A DNA stretch of 64,000 nucleotides from Alcanivoracaceae bacterium (GTDB lineage Bacteria; Pseudomonadota; Gammaproteobacteria; Pseudomonadales; Alcanivoracaceae), in contig JAGLCJ010000005.1 of NCBI GenBank assembly GCA_023146255.1, positions 186,001 to 250,000 of the forward strand, read 5' to 3'. Both the position numbers and the translations under genes were made by a program. This document shows positions 9,613-16,487 of the stretch, piece after piece. The notes under the pieces are model-generated. The model was not told where the DNA came from, made no database searches, and saw only the letters and a list, made by a program, of their open reading frames with translations. Every line of letters starts with the position of its first letter. The stretch's first letter is position 1.

Positions 9613-9643
9613 GCCCGCGAGCTCTCTGGTGAGGCTCGCGGGC
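9613..9643 (+). terminator. GC-rich hairpin after czcA, possible terminator
   Basis: GCCCGCGAGC (9613-9622) pairs perfectly with GCTCGCGGGC (9634-9643) around an 11-base loop, 10 bases after the czcA stop. No T-run follows, so intrinsic termination is uncertain; it could protect the 3' end of the czc mRNA. Confidence 0.4.
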
Positions 9644-9696
9644 AAAGCCCTTGAAGGAGTACAAGGTGGGCAGTCTTCAGGAGGCTCAGACAGAGA

Positions 9697-9744
9697 TTGA
9701 TCATATTTAACATAATATACATTATGCGAACTATAAGATCGGGT
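9697..9744 (+). promoter_or_regulatory. Candidate Anr/FNR-type promoter of the hydrolase-SirB2 pair
   Basis: TTGATCATATTTAA (9697-9710) keeps the full left half of the FNR box and three of five bases of the right half. A good -10 (TATAAG, 9732-9737) lies 28.5 bases from the box centre to its first base, the same geometry as at hemN. An inverted repeat CATAAT-ATAC-ATTATG (9711-9726) sits between them. The AT-rich block stands out from its GC-rich surroundings. The right half-site is degenerate, so this is a moderate-to-weak prediction. Confidence 0.35.
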
Positions 9745-9811
9745 GGCGGGCATGGGATCAGCACCACAATCGCGCTATTGTTGCCGCCTTCCTTCCCATG
9801 GAGCGTCAGGA

Positions 9812-10762
9812 ATGAAAAAACTGTTATCGGCCATTCTGGTTCTGTTCGTTGCAATAGCAGCCATCGTGCTGGCCACCAGCTGGGCGCCGGATCGTCCGCT
9901 GGCTGAACTTTCAGAGCGCTGGGCGACACCGCCATCTACCTTTATTGATATTGACGGCATGCAGGTTCACCTGCGCGATCAGGGCCCACGTAATGATCTC
10001 GCTCCGATTGTGTTGATTCACGGCACCTCGGCAAGCCTGCATACCTGGGACGGCTGGACCAACGCACTGGCTGACCAGCGGCGCGTGATCCGCTTCGACC
10101 TGCCGGCCTTCGGCCTGACCGGCCCGGCCCCGGATAACGACTACAGTATCGAGCGTTATGCGGATTTCACCCTCAAGGTGATGGATGCGCTTGGCGTCGA
10201 GAGTGCCGTGCTCGCCGGCAACTCGCTCGGCGGCCAGATTGCCATGGAGACCGCCCTGCAGGCGCCGGCACGCGCAGCAGCGCTGGTGCTGGTGGATTCC
10301 GGTGGTTATCCGTTTGAGGCGCAGTCCATGCCGATCGGCTTCAAGATCGCCCAGATCCCGGCGTTTGCGCCGCTGATGAACCGGCTGTTGCCACGCAGCA
10401 TGATCGAATCCAGTGTCGAAAGCGTTTACGGCAATCCGTCAAAAATCACCCCGGAGCTGGTTGATCGCTATTACGAACTGACCCTGCGTGAAGGTAATCG
10501 GGCGGCGCTGGTAAAGCGCTTCCAGAACGTGTTCGCCCGCGAGGACGCACGCCAGCGCGCCAGCACCCTGTCGGTTCCGACCCTGATCATCTGGGGCGAC
10601 CAGGATCGGCTGATTCCGCCACAGATCGCCGAACAGATGCATGAAGACATTACTGGCAGTGAGCTGGCGCGCTTTGCCGAGCTAGGCCATGTGCCGCATG
10701 AAGAAGATCCCGCGGTCACTGTTGCTGCCACCATGGCCTTTTTGGAAAAGCATCAACTTTGA
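9812..10762 (+). CDS. Alpha/beta hydrolase with N-terminal membrane anchor
   Basis: A 316-residue alpha/beta-hydrolase-fold protein. An N-terminal hydrophobic segment (KKLLSAILVLFVAIAAIVLA) should act as a signal anchor and place the catalytic domain in the periplasm. The oxyanion-region motif is IHGTSASLHTWDGW, the nucleophile elbow is GNSLGG, the acid is probably in IIWGDQDRL, and the catalytic His is in LGHVPHEEDP. ATG 9812 is preceded by CAGGA. The substrate is not evident; the family includes esterases, haloalkane dehalogenases and epoxide hydrolases. The stop overlaps the TTG start of the SirB2-like gene. Confidence 0.85.
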   Translation: MKKLLSAILVLFVAIAAIVLATSWAPDRPLAELSERWATPPSTFIDIDGMQVHLRDQGPRNDLAPIVLIHGTSASLHTWDGWTNALADQRRVIRFDLPAFGLTGPAPDNDYSIERYADFTLKVMDALGVESAVLAGNSLGGQIAMETALQAPARAAALVLVDSGGYPFEAQSMPIGFKIAQIPAFAPLMNRLLPRSMIESSVESVYGNPSKITPELVDRYYELTLREGNRAALVKRFQNVFAREDARQRASTLSVPTLIIWGDQDRLIPPQIAEQMHEDITGSELARFAELGHVPHEEDPAVTVAATMAFLEKHQL

Positions 10763-11133
10763 CGTTTTACATTGCCCTGAAGACGCTGCATATCGGCACG
10801 GCACTGATCAGTGTCGTGCTGTTTGCCGCCCGCTGGAGTTTGTCCCTTGCTGGCCGCCAGGGCTGGCGCGCGACGCCGCTGCGTTGGGTACCGCATGCCA
10901 ATGACAGTGTCCTGCTATCAGCGGCTATTGGCTTGTGTGTTGTCACCGGCTGGTTGCCACTGGTTCATCACTGGTTGACGGCGAAGGTGCTGTTGCTAAT
11001 TGGCTACATCCTTGCCGGCAAGCTCGCCCTGGCCGTCAGCGCCGGTTTCCGGCAAAAGCTCTGCATGGGAATGCTGGCCGGCCTTCAGGTTGGCGGCATT
11101 TTCCTGCTCGCCATGTTCAAGCCGTCGCTCTGA
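10759..11133 (+). CDS. SirB2 family membrane protein
   Basis: A 124-residue protein of four hydrophobic helices. The opening YIALKTLHIGTALISVVLF and the motif WVPHANDSVLLSAAIGL are characteristic of SirB2 (PF04247). The start appears to be TTG 10759, whose bases overlap the TGA of the hydrolase (10760-10762), which implies translational coupling. SirB2 has no established biochemical function; conserved His residues in membrane helices suggest heme or metal binding, which is only inference. Confidence 0.8.
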   Translation: MTFYIALKTLHIGTALISVVLFAARWSLSLAGRQGWRATPLRWVPHANDSVLLSAAIGLCVVTGWLPLVHHWLTAKVLLLIGYILAGKLALAVSAGFRQKLCMGMLAGLQVGGIFLLAMFKPSL

Positions 11134-11242
11134 CGCGAATTGCGTGACCTGACAGTCGCCCTCTAAAACAGGGAATGTATGCATGAGCGCAGTCGAAATC
11201 GGTATCAATAACCCTGATAATCAGCACCATGCGCGAGCGGTG

Positions 11243-11291
11243 TTGACCTGCATCAAGGTTCCTGTGATGCCGCCGCGTTAGGGTTGCAACC
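11243..11291 (+). promoter_or_regulatory. Anr/FNR box and promoter of ccoN
   Basis: TTGACCTGCATCAA (11243-11256) matches the FNR/Anr consensus TTGAT-N4-ATCAA at 9 of 10 fixed positions. Its centre (11249.5) would be near -41.5 if TAGGGT (11279-11284) is the -10, giving a start near 11291, the class II geometry known for FNR activation. A 58-base leader follows to ATG 11349. An FNR-type regulator is encoded 10 kb downstream. Low-oxygen induction of cbb3 oxidase by Anr/FNR is established in pseudomonads. Confidence 0.75.
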
Positions 11292-11348
11292 GCCCCTCTC
11301 TGCGCTTCCACGTCGTGAAAGCGTTTACTGGCAAACAAGGGAAGACCG

Positions 11349-12782
11349 ATGACCCACACCCCCCCTTCCGGACCGATCAACTACCACTACACCGTCGTCA
11401 GGCAGTTCAGCATTGCCACCATTATCTGGGGCATTGTCGGCATGCTGGTCGGCGTATTTATTGCTGCGCAGATGGCCTGGCCGGCGCTGAATTTCGACAT
11501 CGCCTGGCTCAGCTTTGGTCGCCTGCGGCCGCTGCATACCAATGCGGTGATCTTCGCCTTTGGTGGCAGCGCCTTGATCGGTTCCTCCTACTATGTGGTG
11601 CAGCGCACCTGTCAGACGCCGCTGGCGTTTCCGAAACTGGCGGCGTTCACCTTCTGGGGCTGGACACTGGTGATTCTGCTGGCGGCCATTACCCTGCCGC
11701 TGGGCCTCACCACCACCAAGGAATACGCTGAGCTGGAATGGCCGATTGATATCCTGATTACTGTGGTCTGGGTCTCTTACGCGATTGTCTTCTTCACCAC
11801 GGTGGCACGTCGAACCACCTCGCACATTTATGTCGCCAACTGGTTCTATGGCGCTTTTATTCTCGCCATCGCCATGCTCCATGTGGTCAACAACCTGGAA
11901 GTGCCGGTTTCGGCCTGGAAGTCCTATTCGCTGTATGGCGGTGGCATTGATGCCATGGTGCAGTGGTGGTATGGCCACAATGCGGTGGGCTTTTTCCTGA
12001 CCGCGGGTTTCCTTGCCATGATGTATTACTTCGTGCCGATTCAAGCTGGCCGCCCGGTGTACTCCTATCGTCTGTCGATCGTGCATTTCTGGGCACTGAT
12101 CGCGGTTTACATGTGGGCTGGCCCACACCACCTGCATTACAGCTCACTGCCGGATTGGGTGCAGTCGCTCGGCATGGTGTTCTCGATTGTGCTGCTGGCG
12201 CCAAGCTGGGGTGGCATGATTAACGGCGTCATGACCCTGTCCGGCGCCTGGAGCAAGCTGCGTACTGATCCGATCATCCGTTTCATGATCGTCGCCCTGA
12301 GTTTCTACGGCATGTCGACCTTTGAAGGTCCGATGATGTCGATCAAGACGGTGAATGCGCTCAGCCACAACACCGACTGGACCATTGGCCATGTTCACTC
12401 TGGCGCACTGGGCTGGGTGGCGATGATCACCATGGGCTGCATGTACGTACTGATTCCGCGAGTATTCAACCGTCAGGGCATGTATAGCACGGCCTGGATT
12501 TACACCCATTTCTGGCTCGCCACCATCGGCACGGTGCTGTACATCGCTTCGATGTGGGTGTCCGGTCTGATGCAGGGTCTGATGTGGCGTGCGGTCAACG
12601 CCGACGGCACCCTGACCTACTCGTTTGTTCAGGAAATGGAAGCCCGCTTCCCCTACTACGTTGTCCGTCTTGTTGGCGGCACCATCTTCTTCCTGGGGAT
12701 GCTGCTGATGGCGTGGAACGTCTGGAAAACGCTGCGCGAAGAAAACAATGACCGCAACGAAAGCAATCTGGCCGCAGCCTGA
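11349..12782 (+). CDS. ccoN: cbb3-type cytochrome c oxidase subunit I
   Basis: Catalytic subunit of the high-affinity cbb3 terminal oxidase, with the low-spin heme b and the heme b3-CuB site that reduces O2 to water; inner membrane. The 477-residue length is typical. Metal ligands are visible: His63 in LRPLHTNAVIF (low-spin heme), YGHNAVGFF (CuB His), HHLHYSS (two CuB His) and TIGHVHSGALGW (heme b3 and low-spin heme His). AAGGGAAG precedes ATG 11349. It is the first gene of ccoNOQP, 11 bases before ccoO. Confidence 0.97.
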   Translation: MTHTPPSGPINYHYTVVRQFSIATIIWGIVGMLVGVFIAAQMAWPALNFDIAWLSFGRLRPLHTNAVIFAFGGSALIGSSYYVVQRTCQTPLAFPKLAAFTFWGWTLVILLAAITLPLGLTTTKEYAELEWPIDILITVVWVSYAIVFFTTVARRTTSHIYVANWFYGAFILAIAMLHVVNNLEVPVSAWKSYSLYGGGIDAMVQWWYGHNAVGFFLTAGFLAMMYYFVPIQAGRPVYSYRLSIVHFWALIAVYMWAGPHHLHYSSLPDWVQSLGMVFSIVLLAPSWGGMINGVMTLSGAWSKLRTDPIIRFMIVALSFYGMSTFEGPMMSIKTVNALSHNTDWTIGHVHSGALGWVAMITMGCMYVLIPRVFNRQGMYSTAWIYTHFWLATIGTVLYIASMWVSGLMQGLMWRAVNADGTLTYSFVQEMEARFPYYVVRLVGGTIFFLGMLLMAWNVWKTLREENNDRNESNLAAA

Positions 12783-12793
12783 GGAGTCCCGAC

Positions 12794-13420
12794 ATGTCGA
12801 ATGCTCATGAGAAAGTCGAGAAAAATGTCGGTCTGATGATCGCGTTGGTTCTGGTGGTGATCAGCCTGGCGGGCCTCGCCCAGATCGTCCCGCTGTTCTG
12901 GCAGAAATCGACCACCGAGCCGCTGAAAACGCTGCGCCCCTATACCGCGCTGGAAATGGAAGGCCGGGATATTTATATCCGTGAAGGGTGCCATGTTTGC
13001 CACACCCAGATGGTGCGTCCGTTCCGCGCCGAGACCGAGCGCTACGGCGCCTATTCCGTCGCCGGCGAAGACGTCTGGGAGCATCCGTTCCTGTGGGGCT
13101 CCAAACGCACCGGCCCGGATCTGGCCCGTGTCGGGGGTCGTTACAGCGATGACTGGCACCGCGTGCACCTGCGCAATCCAAGGGATGTGGTGCCGGAATC
13201 GAACATGCCCGGCTATCCCTGGCTTGAACGCACCAAGGTTGACTGGGAGCACACCGAACGCAAGCTGCGCCTGTTCAAGGACATTTTCGGCGTTGCCTAT
13301 AGCGACGAGATGCTGAATGAGCAGATGGAAAAAGTATCGGGCGAGTGGGCTGAAGCAACCGAAGAAGACGCACTGGTGGCTTACCTGCAGCAGCTTGGCC
13401 ACGCCATGACCGGGAGATAA
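12794..13420 (+). CDS. ccoO: cbb3-type cytochrome c oxidase subunit II (monoheme cytochrome c)
   Basis: A 208-residue membrane-anchored monoheme cytochrome c that passes electrons from CcoP to CcoN. One N-terminal helix (GLMIALVLVVISLAGLAQIVPLF) anchors it, followed by the heme site GCHVCHTQMVRPF (CxxCH at residues 66-70); the axial Met is expected in the ESNMPGYPW segment. It lies between ccoN and ccoQ with an 11-base gap before it and two bases after it. Confidence 0.96.
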   Translation: MSNAHEKVEKNVGLMIALVLVVISLAGLAQIVPLFWQKSTTEPLKTLRPYTALEMEGRDIYIREGCHVCHTQMVRPFRAETERYGAYSVAGEDVWEHPFLWGSKRTGPDLARVGGRYSDDWHRVHLRNPRDVVPESNMPGYPWLERTKVDWEHTERKLRLFKDIFGVAYSDEMLNEQMEKVSGEWAEATEEDALVAYLQQLGHAMTGR

Positions 13421-13422
13421 CC

Positions 13423-13596
13423 ATGGACGTCATCAGCTTTCAGACCGGATTTACCCTGCTGTTCTTCATCGCCTTTATGGTGATGGTGGTGTGGGTGTTC
13501 TGGCCGGGTCGCAAGTCCCGTTATGAAGACGCCGCCAACCTGCCGTTCAAGGCAGATCACAACGAATTTTCACGGGAGCCACAACGCCATGAGTGA
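13423..13596 (+). CDS. ccoQ: cbb3-type cytochrome oxidase small subunit CcoQ
   Basis: A 57-residue protein easily missed because of its size. Translation from ATG 13423 gives MDVISFQTGFTLLFFIAF then a continued hydrophobic helix ending WVFWPGRKSRYEDAANLPF, the typical CcoQ/FixQ layout of one transmembrane helix plus a short charged tail. It starts two bases after ccoO and overlaps ccoP by eight bases (ccoP ATG at 13589). CcoQ stabilises the interaction of CcoP with the CcoNO core in other bacteria. Confidence 0.92.
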   Translation: MDVISFQTGFTLLFFIAFMVMVVWVFWPGRKSRYEDAANLPFKADHNEFSREPQRHE

Positions 13597-14491
13597 TTTC
13601 TGGAGTTGGTACATTATTGCCCTCACCGTTCTCATGCTGCTGGGCTGTGCCGGCCTGCTGCTGTGGAATCGCAGCATCAGTGAAGAGGAAGCCAGCAAAA
13701 AAACCACCGGCCATGTTTTTGATGGTATTGAGGAAAAAAACACCCCGCTGCCGCGTTGGTGGTTGTGGCTGTTTATCCTGACGCTGGTGTTCAGCGTGGT
13801 CTATCTGGTGCTATATCCGGGGCTTGGAAAATTTCCAGGCATTCTTGGCTGGACTCAGGAAGGTCAGTGGCAGGAAGAGGTCGATTTCGTCCACAAGCAG
13901 ACTCAGCCGATTTTCGAGCAGTACGCTCAGGTGCCGGTGGAAGAGCTCTGGCAGCACCAGGAAGTCATGGAAGTGGGCGCCCGGCTGTTCGCCAATAACT
14001 GTGCCACCTGCCATGGCGCCAATGCCAACGGTGCCCGTGGTTATCCGAATCTGACCGACAATGACTGGCTCTACGGTGGGGAACCCGAAGCGATTCGTGC
14101 CTCTCTGGTAAACGGCCGTCGTGGCATGATGCCGCCCATGATTGCCGCCGTAGGCGGAACTGACGAAGCGGTTCGTGACATGGCGCTGTATGTGCAAAGC
14201 CTGTCACGCCCTGCCCTGCGTGACGATCCGACCAAGGCTGAGGCCATTGCCCGGGCCGAACCGCGCTTTATGATGTGCGCGGCCTGCCATGGCGCCGGTG
14301 GCGTTGGCAATCCGATGCTCGGCGCACCGAACCTGACTGACGACATCTGGCTCTACGGCAGCACTCTGGCCGATATCGAGGAAGCCATTCGTCAGGGCCG
14401 TGGTGGCGTCATGCCGGCCTTTGGCGAGGTGCTGTCGGCAGAACGCATTCACGTCCTCACTGCTTATATCTACGGTCTGTCCAGACAGTAA
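13589..14491 (+). CDS. ccoP: cbb3-type cytochrome c oxidase subunit III (diheme cytochrome c)
   Basis: A 300-residue diheme cytochrome c that receives electrons from soluble cytochrome c. Two N-terminal helices (residues about 7-27 and 57-77) are followed by two CxxCH sites: CATCHG at residues 138-142 and CAACHG at 230-234. Each domain has the downstream LTDNDWLYGG or LTDDIWLYGS segment, and axial methionines are available in RRGMMPPM and GGVMPAFG. ATG 13589, inside the end of ccoQ, gives the right N-terminus (MSDFWSWYI); the frame stays open 66 bases further upstream but that part overlaps ccoQ. A strong terminator follows. Confidence 0.96.
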   Translation: MSDFWSWYIIALTVLMLLGCAGLLLWNRSISEEEASKKTTGHVFDGIEEKNTPLPRWWLWLFILTLVFSVVYLVLYPGLGKFPGILGWTQEGQWQEEVDFVHKQTQPIFEQYAQVPVEELWQHQEVMEVGARLFANNCATCHGANANGARGYPNLTDNDWLYGGEPEAIRASLVNGRRGMMPPMIAAVGGTDEAVRDMALYVQSLSRPALRDDPTKAEAIARAEPRFMMCAACHGAGGVGNPMLGAPNLTDDIWLYGSTLADIEEAIRQGRGGVMPAFGEVLSAERIHVLTAYIYGLSRQ

Positions 14492-14513
14492 TCGGCACAC
14501 CGCTCTGGCAAGG

Positions 14514-14547
14514 AGGCCTGCGGCGTTCCACCGCAGGCCTTTTTTTT
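14514..14547 (+). terminator. Intrinsic terminator after ccoNOQP
   Basis: AGGCCTGCGG (14514-14523) pairs with CCGCAGGCCT (14531-14540) around a 7-base loop and is followed directly by eight T. This is a textbook intrinsic terminator separating ccoNOQP from ccoGHIS. Confidence 0.9.
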
Positions 14548-14593
14548 GCCCGGCGCAGTACAATGGCTCCGTATGCTCCACCAGGAGAACAGC

Positions 14594-16006
14594 GTGAAAG
14601 ACAACAAGCGTATTCCAGCGACTGATGTGACACCGCGCGACAGCGATGCGGTGGAAATCAGTCTTTATGCAGCGCGGGAAAAAATTCACCCGAAATCCAT
14701 TCATGGTCGCTTCGAGCGGGTTCGCGAGGTCACGGTCTGGATCACCATGGGTCTGTATCTGGTTGTGCCCTGGATCCAGTGGCAAGGGCGTCAGGCAGTA
14801 TGGTTCGACCTTCCTGGCAGACAGTTCCATATCTTTGGTATCACCTTCTGGCCACAGGACTTTGTGCTGCTGTCCTGGCTGCTGATTCTGGCAGCCTTCG
14901 CCCTGTTCTTCTTCACCGTGCTGGCCGGGCGGGTGTGGTGCGGCTATGTTTGTCCGCAAACCACCTGGACCCGTTTTTTTACCAAGATTGAGGACTGGAT
15001 CGAGGGTGACCGCAGCGCCCGACTGAAACTGGATGCCGCACCCTGGACCCTGAATAAACTGAGGAAGCGGGTCAGCAAACACACTTCCTGGTTACTGCTG
15101 GCGCTGCTCACCGGCATTACGTTTGTTGGCTATTTCACTCCGATTACCGATCTGATCTATCGGCTTTTCCAAATCCAGCTTGGCGGCTGGGAGATGTTCT
15201 GGATCGGCTTCTTCACTGTCGCCACTTATACCAATGCCGGCTGGATGCGTGAGCAGGTGTGCATATACATGTGCCCTTATGCGCGTTTCCAGAGTGTCAT
15301 GTTTGATCACGACACCCTGATCGTCAGCTATGACGAGAAACGCGGCGAGCCGCGCACCCGTGGCGCCAAGAGCCGCGACGAGGCCAATGTCGGTGACTGC
15401 ATCGATTGCGGCTTGTGTGTTCAGGTTTGCCCCACTGGCATCGATATCCGTGATGGCCTGCAGTACGAATGCATCACCTGTGCTGCCTGTATCGACGCCT
15501 GCGATCTGGTCATGGAAAAAGTCGGCAAGCCACGCGGCCTGATACGCTATACCACCGAAAATGCATTGGCCGGACTGAAAAGCCATATCTTGCGGCCACG
15601 GATGATTGGCTACGGCTTCGTTCTGATGCTGATGTCGGCGCTGTTTGTCGCCGCCCTGTTCCTGCGGGTACCGGCGGAGCTGGATGTGATTCGCGACCGC
15701 ACCAATCTGTATCGCGTCGCCAGCGATGGCAGCATCGAAAACAGTTACCGCCTCGAAGTCATCAACAAGACACAGCGCGACCAGACTTTCCGGCTGTCAT
15801 TCCGCGGCGCCGAAGGGCTGGTCTGGAATGGCCCGGAAACCGTATTCATCCCGGCAGGCAGTCACGCCACGGTGGGCGTGACGTTGGGCTTTGATCCTTT
15901 CTATCACACAGTCGAAACCGGCACCGTCTGGTTCGTAATGGAGGACATGGATGAGCAAGGTATCCGTCGCGAGCGTGAATCCCGCTTCATCGCCGGCCGT
16001 CCCTGA
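14594..16006 (+). CDS. ccoG: Cytochrome c oxidase accessory protein CcoG (RdxA/FixG family)
   Basis: A membrane iron-sulfur protein of about 470 residues required for cbb3 maturation, with a role in copper (Cu2+ to Cu+) handling shown in Rhodobacter. Several transmembrane helices are followed by two ferredoxin-type 4Fe-4S motifs (CIDCGLCVQVCPTG and CITCAACIDACD), then a C-terminal Ig-like (FixG_C) domain. A further conserved pair is in CGYVCPQTTW. I favour GTG 14594 because AGGAG lies six bases before it; ATG 14573 in the same frame would add seven residues but has no good ribosome site. The end overlaps the ccoH start. Confidence 0.9.
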   Translation: MKDNKRIPATDVTPRDSDAVEISLYAAREKIHPKSIHGRFERVREVTVWITMGLYLVVPWIQWQGRQAVWFDLPGRQFHIFGITFWPQDFVLLSWLLILAAFALFFFTVLAGRVWCGYVCPQTTWTRFFTKIEDWIEGDRSARLKLDAAPWTLNKLRKRVSKHTSWLLLALLTGITFVGYFTPITDLIYRLFQIQLGGWEMFWIGFFTVATYTNAGWMREQVCIYMCPYARFQSVMFDHDTLIVSYDEKRGEPRTRGAKSRDEANVGDCIDCGLCVQVCPTGIDIRDGLQYECITCAACIDACDLVMEKVGKPRGLIRYTTENALAGLKSHILRPRMIGYGFVLMLMSALFVAALFLRVPAELDVIRDRTNLYRVASDGSIENSYRLEVINKTQRDQTFRLSFRGAEGLVWNGPETVFIPAGSHATVGVTLGFDPFYHTVETGTVWFVMEDMDEQGIRRERESRFIAGRP

Positions 16007-16487
16007 GCAGCCCTGGTACAAACAGGTCTGGGTATGGTTTGTGATTGCGATACCGGCATCGTCGGTGGTGACCGGCATTATTCTGGTCACGGTGGCGACA
16101 AAGAATGCCGATGACCTGGTGCTTGACGACTGGTATCGCGAGGGCCGCGGCACCAACCGCAGCATGGCGGCAGAAAATCTGGCGGCAGATTTCGGTATCG
16201 GTGTGACTGCCGCAGCCACCGATGGCGGCACCCTGTTCCGTTTTCAGGCTGCTCGTGACATGGTCTGGCCGCAGCAACTGACATTGCTGTTGCGGCACCG
16301 GACACTGGCGACCGAGGACCGCGAGTACAATCTGGATTATCAGGCCAATGGCAGCTATCAACTGGACCAAGTGCTCCCCCCCGGTAACTGGCATATCCGT
16401 ATCTCTTCCGACGATGTCGGCTGGCGTCTGGCAGGACCAACGCAGATTTCCGCCGATGGTTCGCTGAAGATGGGAGCTGGCCATTGA
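15951..16487 (+). CDS. ccoH: CcoH/FixH family cbb3 assembly protein
   Basis: A 178-residue protein with one N-terminal transmembrane helix (WVWFVIAIPASSVVTGIILVTVA) and the family motif DLVLDDWYREGRGTN just after it, then a periplasmic beta-rich domain. CcoH is needed for assembly or stability of cbb3. ATG 15951 overlaps the end of ccoG by 56 bases. I see no better in-frame start that keeps the full helix except by losing the short N-terminus. The stop TGA overlaps the TTG start of ccoI (16484-16487). Confidence 0.88.
   Translation: MSKVSVASVNPASSPAVPEQPWYKQVWVWFVIAIPASSVVTGIILVTVATKNADDLVLDDWYREGRGTNRSMAAENLAADFGIGVTAAATDGGTLFRFQAARDMVWPQQLTLLLRHRTLATEDREYNLDYQANGSYQLDQVLPPGNWHIRISSDDVGWRLAGPTQISADGSLKMGAGH

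Noticed and set aside
9613..9643. Attachment site or mobile-element end after czcA
   Set aside because: A single GC hairpin with no transposase, integrase or direct repeat nearby; better explained as an mRNA 3' structure.
11183..11281. 32-codon open frame with GGGAA before its ATG, in the ccoN leader
   Set aside because: It contains the FNR box and runs through the proposed -10; no family resemblance, so it is probably chance.
14546..14593. Extension of ccoG to TTG 14546
   Set aside because: The start lies in the T-run of the ccoP terminator and lacks a ribosome site.
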